DNA from: Clostridium sp. CAG:571
GTDB taxonomy: Bacteria > Bacillota > Clostridia > TANB77 > CAG-508
NCBI GenBank assembly: GCA_000434015.1
Contig: HF999523.1
Coordinates: 45,400 to 109,399, forward strand
Length of the DNA stretch: 64,000 nucleotides
Reading direction: 5' to 3'
The notes below the pieces were generated by a model that was not told where the DNA came from, did no database searches, and was given only the letters and a program-made list of their open reading frames with translations. Positions 57,713-64,000 of this stretch are shown here, in pieces (within the stretch, counting starts at the first letter, position 1; every line of letters starts with the position of its first letter). The position numbers and the translations under genes were made by a program.

Positions 57713-58000
57713 ATGCAAGTATCAAGAGAAGAAATTTTGCATATAGCAAAATTAGCACATTTAAAATTAGAAGAAAATGAAGTAGACACATATTTATTAC
57801 ATCTACAAGACATTTTAAATTTTGCCAATGTAGTAAATAATGCTCCAGTAGATGGATTGAATCAATCAATAGGTGCAAATGATAATTATAATGTATTTAG
57901 AAAAGATGAAATTAAAAATTTCGAAAATAGAGAGTTATTATTACAAAATGCTCCAGAACAAGAAAGAGGAATGTTTAAAATACCAAAAGTAATACAATAA
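57713..58000 (+). CDS. gatC: Asp-tRNA(Asn)/Glu-tRNA(Gln) amidotransferase subunit C
   Basis: Subunit of 95 residues that stabilises the GatAB core. Starts VSREEILHIAKLAHLKLEENEV and has LQDILNFANVVN, then PQVI-like end KIPKVIQ, all typical. AAAGGAGATG site. The operon continues with a nucleotidase-like gene, gatA and gatB. Confidence 0.95.
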   Translation: MQVSREEILHIAKLAHLKLEENEVDTYLLHLQDILNFANVVNNAPVDGLNQSIGANDNYNVFRKDEIKNFENRELLLQNAPEQERGMFKIPKVIQ

Positions 58001-58024
58001 TTGTAAAAGCAGGAGAAATATTAT

Positions 58025-58600
58025 ATGAACTATGGAATAGACATTGATGATACAATATCAAAAACAGCAGATAAATTTATAGAATATGGAAGAGAATTTA
58101 ATAAACAAGTATTAAAAAGAGGGTATAATGATAAGTTATCAGAAATACCAGATCATTTTTATTTAAAATATATATTCGGATGGAATCAAGATGAACAAAG
58201 AAAGTTTCTAGAAGAATATGGTTATTATAAAAAAATGATAGAAAATGTTGAAGTAAAAGATGATGTAAAAAATACTCTAAAAACAATAAAAAATAATGGT
58301 AATAATATTTATTTAATTACTGCAAGATTTAAAACAGATAAGTTTTCTGCGTACGATTTAACAAAAATATGGTTAGAAAAAAATGAGATTCCTTTTGATG
58401 AACTTATCATAGATGCAGATGATAAAGCAAAAATTTGCAGAAGTAAAAAAATAGATATTTTTATAGACGATAGCTATAAAAATTGTATACAAGTTGCAAA
58501 TGAAGGAATAAAAACATATCTAATGACTACTGAATTAAACAAAAATATAGATTCAGGAAATATTCAAAGAGTATATAGTTGGAGAGATATAAAAGTATAA
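58025..58600 (+). CDS. HAD-family 5'-nucleotidase-like protein
   Basis: Protein of 191 residues with the HAD fold: GIDIDDTISKTADKF (nucleophile and acid-base Asp, DxD), ITARFKTDKF in motif II position, a Lys (DDKAKICRSKKI), then IFIDDSYKNC (motif IV). It resembles 5'(3')-deoxyribonucleotidases and NLI-interacting-factor-like phosphatases. Inserted between gatC and gatA with short spacings, so co-expressed. A nucleotide substrate is likely but unproven. Confidence 0.8.
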   Translation: MNYGIDIDDTISKTADKFIEYGREFNKQVLKRGYNDKLSEIPDHFYLKYIFGWNQDEQRKFLEEYGYYKKMIENVEVKDDVKNTLKTIKNNGNNIYLITARFKTDKFSAYDLTKIWLEKNEIPFDELIIDADDKAKICRSKKIDIFIDDSYKNCIQVANEGIKTYLMTTELNKNIDSGNIQRVYSWRDIKV

Positions 58601-58624
58601 AATATAGGAAGGAGCAAGAAGTAA

Positions 58625-60094
58625 ATGGAACTTTATGAATATACAGTTCATGAATTAATGGACAAATTAGAGAAAAAAGAGATTACAATAACAGAATTAA
58701 CAAAAGCATATGTAGATAGAATTAATGAAAAAGAAAAAGACGTAGAAGCTTTTGTTACAACTCTTACAGATGAAGCAATTTCTAAATCACAAGAAATTGA
58801 AGAAATGGTAAAAAATGGAGAGATAAATTCAAGATTTGCAGGAATTCCAATAGGAATAAAAGATAATATGTGTACAAAAGGTGTAAAAACAACTTGTAGC
58901 TCTAAAATGTTAGAAAATTTTATTGCACCATATGATGCCACTGTTATAGAAAAATTAAATAATGAGGGAATTATTAGTTTAGGAAAATTAAATATGGACG
59001 AGTTTGCTATGGGAGCTTCTACAGAATATTCAGCTTTTAAGAAAACTAAAAATCCATGGAATTTAAATACAGTACCAGGTGGATCTTCAGGAGGGTCAGC
59101 TGCAGCTGTAGCAGCAAATTTAGTACCATGGGCATTAGGAAGTGATACAGGAGGATCTATTCGTCAGCCATCAGCCTTTTGCGGTGTTGTCGGTTTAAAA
59201 CCTACATATGGATTAGTTTCAAGATATGGATTAGTAGCATTTGCATCATCACTAGATCAAATTGGACCAATAACAAAAGATGTACAAGATGCAGCATTGT
59301 TATTAAATTTAATTGCAGGACATGATGAAAAAGATACAACATCAATTAATAATGAAAAAGTAGATTATACAAAATGTTTAAAAAATGATGTAAAAGGATT
59401 AAAAATTGGAGTACCAAAAGAATTTTTTGGAGAAGGAATAAATGCTGAAGTTAAAGCTAAATTACAAGAAGCGATAGAAAAATATAAAGAATTAGGAGCA
59501 ATTGTTGAAGAGTGCTCTTTGGATATTGCAGAATATGCTTTAGCAACATATTATATAATTGCATGTGCAGAAGCAAGTTCAAATTTAGGAAGATTTGATG
59601 GTATTAGATATGGATATCGTACTAAAAACTTCGAAAACTTAAAAGATATTTATATTAATTCAAGAAGCGAAGGATTCGGACAAGAAGTAAAAAGAAGAAT
59701 AATACTTGGAACATATGTATTAAGTTCTGGATATTATGATGCTTATTATAAAAAAGCATTAGAAGTTCGTACATTGGTAAAACAAGAATTTGATAAGAAA
59801 TTTGAAAAATATGATGTATTACTTACTCCAACATCACCTACTGTAGCATTTGAAATAGGAACAAGATCAAATAATCCATTAGAAATGTATTTAGCAGATA
59901 TTTGTACTGTTTCTGTAAATATTGCAGGACTTCCAGGAATATCTATACCTTGTGGTGTAGATAGTAAAGGAATGCCAATAGGAATGCAATTAATAGGAGA
60001 TAAATTTAAAGAAGAAACTATATTAAATGCAGCATATACATATGAACAAGCTACAAAATTTAGAGAAAAATATAAACCAGAATTTAAAAAATAA
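58625..60094 (+). CDS. gatA: Asp-tRNA(Asn)/Glu-tRNA(Gln) amidotransferase subunit A
   Basis: Amidase of 489 residues that frees ammonia from glutamine for GatB. The Ser-cisSer-Lys triad is visible: IGIKDNM (Lys), GGSSGGSAAAVAA, and SDTGGSIRQPSAFCG with the nucleophilic Ser region. Length is standard. AGGAGG-like site, 24 bases after the nucleotidase gene. Confidence 0.97.
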   Translation: MELYEYTVHELMDKLEKKEITITELTKAYVDRINEKEKDVEAFVTTLTDEAISKSQEIEEMVKNGEINSRFAGIPIGIKDNMCTKGVKTTCSSKMLENFIAPYDATVIEKLNNEGIISLGKLNMDEFAMGASTEYSAFKKTKNPWNLNTVPGGSSGGSAAAVAANLVPWALGSDTGGSIRQPSAFCGVVGLKPTYGLVSRYGLVAFASSLDQIGPITKDVQDAALLLNLIAGHDEKDTTSINNEKVDYTKCLKNDVKGLKIGVPKEFFGEGINAEVKAKLQEAIEKYKELGAIVEECSLDIAEYALATYYIIACAEASSNLGRFDGIRYGYRTKNFENLKDIYINSRSEGFGQEVKRRIILGTYVLSSGYYDAYYKKALEVRTLVKQEFDKKFEKYDVLLTPTSPTVAFEIGTRSNNPLEMYLADICTVSVNIAGLPGISIPCGVDSKGMPIGMQLIGDKFKEETILNAAYTYEQATKFREKYKPEFKK

Positions 60095-60109
60095 TAAGGA
60101 GGAAGATAT

Positions 60110-61553
60110 ATGTCAAGACAAGATTATGAGATTGTAATGGGATTAGAAGTTCATGCAGAACTTTCTACAAAGACAAAGATATTTTGTTCTTGTCCAACAG
60201 AATTTGGAGGAGAACCAAATACACATTGTTGTCCTATATGTATGGCAATGCCAGGTACACTTCCAGTGTTAAATGAAAAAGTAGTAGAATATGCAGTAAA
60301 AGCAGGTTTAGCTACAAATTGTGAAATTTCAAGAGATAGTAAAAATGATAGAAAAAATTATTTTTATCCAGACTTGCCAAAAGCTTACCAAATATCACAA
60401 TTTGATAAGCCACTTTGCGAAAATGGATATGTAGAAATAGAAGATGACAATGGAGAGAAAAAACAAATTAGATTAGAGAGAATTCATATAGAAGAAGATG
60501 CTGGTAAATTAAATCATAATGAGTTTGGTGGAGGAAGTTTAGTTGATTTAAATAGAGCTCGGAGTTCCTTTAATAGAAATAGTATCTAAACCAGATTTGA
60601 GAACAAGTAGAGAAGTAGAACAATATTTAAGAAAAATAAAATCAATATTAGAATATATAGAAGTATCTGATTGTAAGATGCAGGAAGGTTCACTTCGTGC
60701 AGATGTTAATGTTTCTGTTAGAAAAAAAGGTGAAACAAAACTTGGAACTCGTACAGAAATGAAAAATATGAACTCTTTTCGTTCAATAGTAAGAGCTATT
60801 GAATATGAAGCAAATCGTCAAATTGAATTGATAGAAGAAGGAGGAGTAGTAGAACAAAGTACGTTAAGATGGGATGATGTATCTGGAAGAACATTTTCTA
60901 TGAGAGATAAAGAGGATGCACAAGATTATCGTTATTTTCCAGATCCAGATTTAGTTGCAATTAGACTATCTGAAGAATATATAGAAGGAATAAAAAATAG
61001 CCTTCCTGAACTTCCAGAAAGCAGAAAAGCAAGATATATGGATGAATTTGGATTATCTGAAAAAGATTCAAGATTACTTACTAGTTCTAAATATTTATCA
61101 GATCTATTTGAAGGAGCAGAAGAAATATGCAAAAATCCAAAAGCTGTAGCAAACTGGATTTTATCTGATATATCAAAAATATTAAATGAAAAAGAATTAG
61201 AAGCAGATCAAATACCATTTACTTCAAAAGAACTTGCAACAGTAATAGAATTAATAGATAAAGGAACAATAAGTTCTGCTATTGCAAAAAAAGTTGTAGT
61301 AGAATTATTTGAAAACCCTCGTGACCCAGAAGTTATAATTAAAGAAAATGGATGGATTCAAATATCAGATGAAGGAGCAATAAAAGAAGTTGTTCTAAAA
61401 GTATTAGAAGAAAATCCACAATCAATAGCAGATTATAAAGGTGGAAAAGATAAAGCTTTAGGATTCTTAGTTGGACAAGCAATGAAAGCAACAAAAGGAA
61501 AAGCAAATCCAGGAATGCTTAATAAAATGTTTATAGAAGAATTAAAAAAATAA
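60110..61553 (+). CDS. gatB: Asp-tRNA(Asn)/Glu-tRNA(Gln) amidotransferase subunit B, read through a CGG +1 frameshift
   Basis: Protein of 480 residues after one skip, the normal family length. GatB phosphorylates Glu-tRNA(Gln) or Asp-tRNA(Asn) and adds the amide. Motifs are MGLEVHAELSTKTKIFC, NTHCCPICMAMPGTLP (zinc Cys), FYPDLPKAYQISQ and IHIEEDAGK, then NRAGVPLIEIVS across the CGG at 60560, EVEQYLRKIKSILEY, YRYFPDPDL and the C-terminal tail domain. Frame 0 stops after 159 residues. In a bacterium using this route, GatB would be essential, so the shift must be efficient. Confidence 0.96.
60560..60562 (+). other. CGG +1 frameshift site 14 (GatB, Gly151)
   Basis: GCT CGG A is read GCT (C) GGA GTT CCT, giving NRAGVPLIEIVS, a near-invariant GatB motif. 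The frame from ATG 60110 is exact (150 codons). Confidence 0.96.
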
Positions 61554-61562
61554 AGCAAAATG

Positions 61563-61605
61563 AAAAATATGAAGTAGACTATTTTTTAGTTTACTTCATA
61601 TTTTT
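61563..61605 (+). terminator. Rho-independent terminator of gat operon
   Basis: A perfect 14-bp stem (61563-61576 with 61592-61605) has a T-rich loop and T run. Confidence 0.8.
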
Positions 61606-61681
61606 ATTTTTGTTTTTGTTGTAAAAGTTAATAGTAGATTGCAAGTTTTTAAGATTGAATAATTTTTAAGTTTTTTTAGTT

Positions 61682-61939
61682 TTATTCAATTTCATGCTTT
61701 ATTCTATCAAAAGCAATTCCAAAAATAGTAAAAGTAACAATAAAGAAAAAACCAGACTTTAATAATGAGATACCAGCATAAAAAAGTTCTGGCATGCTAA
61801 AAAAATCATATGTAAGTAAAAATAGAGTAGCAAAAATACAAAAGAAAAAAGAGTATTTTAATCCAACTTTCATAATTTTAAAAATGTTTTTATCGATTTT
61901 AAAAATTGATTTTATCATAAATTTAAAGTTTTTTTTCAT
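61682..61939 (-). CDS. Small conserved membrane protein
   Basis: Protein of 85 residues with a Lys-rich start (MKKNFKFMIKSIFKID) and two hydrophobic helices (about 28-48 and 58-76). I recognise the start pattern from Clostridia hypothetical proteins but no function is known. The ribosome site is weak. 61980-62160 downstream on the plus strand is simple AT-rich sequence with no gene. Confidence 0.55.
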   Translation of the reverse strand: MKKNFKFMIKSIFKIDKNIFKIMKVGLKYSFFFCIFATLFLLTYDFFSMPELFYAGISLLKSGFFFIVTFTIFGIAFDRIKHEIE

Positions 61940-62164
61940 AATATCACGAGCTTTCTATATTATTATAAATATATATTAACATAAATTAAGAAATAAAATC
62001 AAAGGTAATTTTAACCAAGAAATATATGATGTATGTAGAAAATAAATAAAAAAATATAAAATATAAAATATAAAGTATAAAAAGATAAAAAATAATAAAT
62101 ATATAACAACAATAAAAAAGAAAATCAAGGAAGAAAATATAGAAGTACTTGTAAAGTAAATAAA

Positions 62165-62195
62165 AAAACAATCTAGAAAAATACTAGATTGTTTT
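62165..62195 (-). terminator. Rho-independent terminator of rpsT
   Basis: A perfect 12-bp stem (62165-62176 with 62184-62195). The A run at 62162-62168 gives the U tract on the minus strand. Confidence 0.75.
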
Positions 62196-62231
62196 ATATA
62201 GTAAAAAACTGTGCACAATTTTTTACTTGGA

Positions 62232-62498
62232 TTATGCTTGAACAGCATTTAACTTTTTAGCTAAGTTAGATTTTTTTCTAGCAGCTGTGTTTTTTACTAT
62301 AACACCTTTACTGCAAGCTTGATCTATTTTTCTTGTAGCTTGTGAAAATAATGTTTTTGCTTCTTCAACATTACCAGATTCTACAGCTTGTTCGAATTTT
62401 TTAACAGCTGATTTATATCCTGATTTAATCATATTATTTCTTAATGTTTTCTTTTCGATAACACTAACACGTTTTATAGCTGATTTTATATTTGGCAT
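62232..62498 (-). CDS. rpsT: 30S ribosomal protein S20
   Basis: Protein of 88 residues. Start at 62498 (MPNIKSAIKRV) follows AGGAGGTG; an earlier in-frame ATG overlaps that site. Basic helical bundle with NNMIKSGYKSAVKKFE and IVKNTAARKKSNLAKKLN, binding 16S rRNA at the foot of the 30S subunit. Confidence 0.97.
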   Translation of the reverse strand: MPNIKSAIKRVSVIEKKTLRNNMIKSGYKSAVKKFEQAVESGNVEEAKTLFSQATRKIDQACSKGVIVKNTAARKKSNLAKKLNAVQA

Positions 62499-62705
62499 AT
62501 TTTGCACCTCCTCTTACGCTAGTAAATTATAACGAAAAACATTATATCATGAGAATATGAAAAATGCAAGAGGTATGGCTAAAAAACTTGATATATGAAT
62601 AATAAAACAAGAATAATAAAGTCTTAAAAAAAGCAAAGGATATATATGATAATTGAAAAAAGAAATAAAATATGTTAACATATAAATTAGGATGTGAGAA
62701 TAAAT

Positions 62706-63311
62706 ATGAAAAAATATGCATTTTTTGGAGGAAGCTTTAATCCGCCAACTATAGCACATAAAACGTTAGCAATAAAAGCAGCAGAAAAACTGAATTTAGA
62801 CAAAGTGTTTTTTGTACCAGTTGGGGATGGGTATAAAAAAGATGGGTTAATAGATGAAAAACACAGATTTAAAATGTTACAATTAATATGTAATAGTAAT
62901 GAAAAATTAGATGTATGTGATATAGAAATAAATAAAAATTATAATTTTAAAGCAATAGATGTATTTAAATTAATAGATGATATTTACAAAGACGATGAGA
63001 AATATTTTATAATGGGAGCAGATAATTTTGTAAATATTCTAAATTGGAAAAATGCAACTGAATTAGTAAGCAATTATAAGTTTATATTGTTAAATAGAAA
63101 TGAGATAAATTTAAAAGAAACAATAAAAGAAAATGAAACTTTAAATAAAAATAGGTTGAATTTCTATTATATGGACAATATGAATGATATAAAAATAAGT
63201 TCTACATGTATAAGAAATGCAATAAAAGATGAAAAGGTACATGATGTAAAAGGTATGGTTGATAAAAATGTATTAGAATATATAAATGAATATAATTTGT
63301 ATAAAAACTAA
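62706..63311 (+). CDS. nadD: Nicotinate-mononucleotide adenylyltransferase
   Basis: Adenylyltransferase of 201 residues that makes NaAD from NaMN and ATP. Motifs are FFGGSFNPPTIAHKTLA (the HxGH-type nucleotidyltransferase loop) and the late KISSTCIRNAI (ISSTxIR). The start at ATG 62706 fits the AGGATG spacing better than GTG 62694. Usual length. Confidence 0.93.
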   Translation: MKKYAFFGGSFNPPTIAHKTLAIKAAEKLNLDKVFFVPVGDGYKKDGLIDEKHRFKMLQLICNSNEKLDVCDIEINKNYNFKAIDVFKLIDDIYKDDEKYFIMGADNFVNILNWKNATELVSNYKFILLNRNEINLKETIKENETLNKNRLNFYYMDNMNDIKISSTCIRNAIKDEKVHDVKGMVDKNVLEYINEYNLYKN

Positions 63312-63337
63312 TTTATTCTAAAAATCGATAAATTACC

Positions 63338-63366
63338 TTGAAAAAAATGGATAAACAAGATATAAT
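63338..63366 (+). promoter_or_regulatory. SigA-type promoter of hpf
   Basis: TTGAAA (63338-63343), a 17-base spacer and a perfect TATAAT (63361-63366), 65 bases before the start codon. Confidence 0.75.
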
Positions 63367-63431
63367 GAAAATATATAGCAACTATGTAGATACTAAACGA
63401 AGGATAACAATCACAGGAAGGAGCGATTTTT

Positions 63432-63968
63432 ATGAATATAAAAATAACAGGAAAGGAACTAAAGGCAACAGATTCAATAAAAAACTATATTGAGAAAAAA
63501 TGCGAAAGATTAGTAAAATACTTTGGAGAAGATTTTGATGTACAAGCAACAATAAAAACAGAAGGTAAAGATCAAGTTGCAGAAATGCATGTAAATACAA
63601 CAAACGGTGTATTTAGAGCAGTTACAGGAAGTAAAGATCTATATGCTTCTATAGATAAAAATATAGACATTGTTGAAGGTCAAATAAGAAAAATGAAAAC
63701 AAAAAAAGATAAACAAAATATGACAGAATCTATTCGTTTAAAAGAAACTAATATGAGCTTCGAAAAAGAAGAAGAAATAGAAAACGAAATAGTAAAAACA
63801 CTGTTTTATGATGTAAAACCAGTTTCACCAGAAGATGCTAAACTTATATTACAAGAAGAACCTCAAAATAAATTTTTAGCATTTGTAAATGTTGAAACAG
63901 GAAAAGTAAATGTTATGTATAAATTAAAAGATGGTAAAAATTTTGGTTTAGTAGAACCAGAAGCATAA
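63432..63968 (+). CDS. hpf: Long-form ribosome hibernation promoting factor
   Basis: Protein of 178 residues. The N-terminal HPF/YfiA domain (MNIKITGKELKATDSIKNYIEKK, AEMHVNTTNG) blocks the 30S tRNA sites. The C-terminal domain (FYDVKPVSPEDAKLILQ...FLAFVNVETGKVNVMYKLKDG) dimerises ribosomes to 100S. Own strong promoter and GGAAGGAG site. Ends just before the window edge. Confidence 0.95.
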   Translation: MNIKITGKELKATDSIKNYIEKKCERLVKYFGEDFDVQATIKTEGKDQVAEMHVNTTNGVFRAVTGSKDLYASIDKNIDIVEGQIRKMKTKKDKQNMTESIRLKETNMSFEKEEEIENEIVKTLFYDVKPVSPEDAKLILQEEPQNKFLAFVNVETGKVNVMYKLKDGKNFGLVEPEA

Positions 63969-64000
63969 ATATAGAAAAGAATAAGTAATCTTTTTAGATT

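Noticed and set aside
3666..60562. Frameshifts explained as assembly or sequencing errors
   Set aside because: Errors in AT-rich genomes cluster in A/T homopolymers and go in both directions. Here all 14 are an extra C before GG, always in frame with CGG, and out-of-frame CGG is untouched. Read-level proof is still needed.
61980..62250. Hydrophobic antisense frames before rpsT
   Set aside because: Simple AT repeats translated as Phe/Ile/Tyr runs, no start signals.

Overview
The window is very AT-rich DNA from a low-GC, Clostridia-like Bacillota, probably a gut anaerobe. The evidence is a four-subunit pyruvate:ferredoxin oxidoreductase, a 2[4Fe-4S] ferredoxin, a SpoVD-type PASTA penicillin-binding protein, two SpoVB/MurJ-type flippases, YtaF, RicT, MraZ-RsmH, GatCAB, strong AGGAGG ribosome sites and AGA/UUA/GGA-dominated codon use. 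No rRNA or CRISPR array is visible.

The outstanding observation is recoding. Nine genes that look broken are each restored to full family length if the ribosome skips one base at every in-frame CGG codon, so that CGGN is read as C + GGN (glycine). There are 14 such sites: four in a P-type Ca2+ ATPase, two each in the PASTA penicillin-binding protein and an HD-GYP protein, and one each in a WalK-like kinase, an SF2 helicase, two SpoVB-like flippases, rsmH and gatB. Each restored glycine sits in a conserved motif wherever the motif is recognisable. By hand reading of the other intact genes I found no in-frame CGG at all, although out-of-frame CGG is common (for example TTC GGA, CCG GAA). CGU, CGC and CGA are still used for arginine. 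The simplest reading is that CGG has lost its tRNA-Arg(CCG) and is now a systematic +1 frameshift, or quadruplet-glycine, signal. Real pseudogenes in the window decay differently, by stops and unrelated indels.

Layout. 1-2616: end of a MacB-type exporter cluster. 2711-4956: PASTA PBP. 5132-7527: rsmA, a sortase, an M15-like peptidase. 7673-9034: dead LtaS-like sulfatase. 9222-15412: trmL, Ca2+ ATPase, a two-component system. 15486-18167: lepB, DNA polymerase III delta-prime, ricT, ferredoxin. 18277-22380: a phosphoribosyltransferase and porCDAB. 22650-30298: helicase, minDE, rodA/ftsW, dus, a GerS/LolA-like protein, mazF. 30437-32894: HD-GYP and SpoVB-like genes. 33086-38542: a nucleosidase-like gene, smc and two membrane proteins. 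38610-40917: mraZ-rsmH-ftsL with its own promoter and MraZ boxes. 41041-48106: a stand-alone VirD4-like protein, a second SpoVB-like flippase, HU and an uncharacterised metallopeptidase pair.

48599-56555 is a 7.9 kb integrated element bounded by 56-bp repeats of the 3' half of tRNA-Leu(UAA). It carries TnpV, a candidate oriT with a decayed mobC, a decayed PemK-like toxin, a TPR-HEPN protein, two acetyltransferases, a DUF6076-like protein, an excisionase and a tyrosine integrase. It is followed by an adhesin fragment, gatCAB with a nucleotidase gene inserted, rpsT, nadD and hpf.
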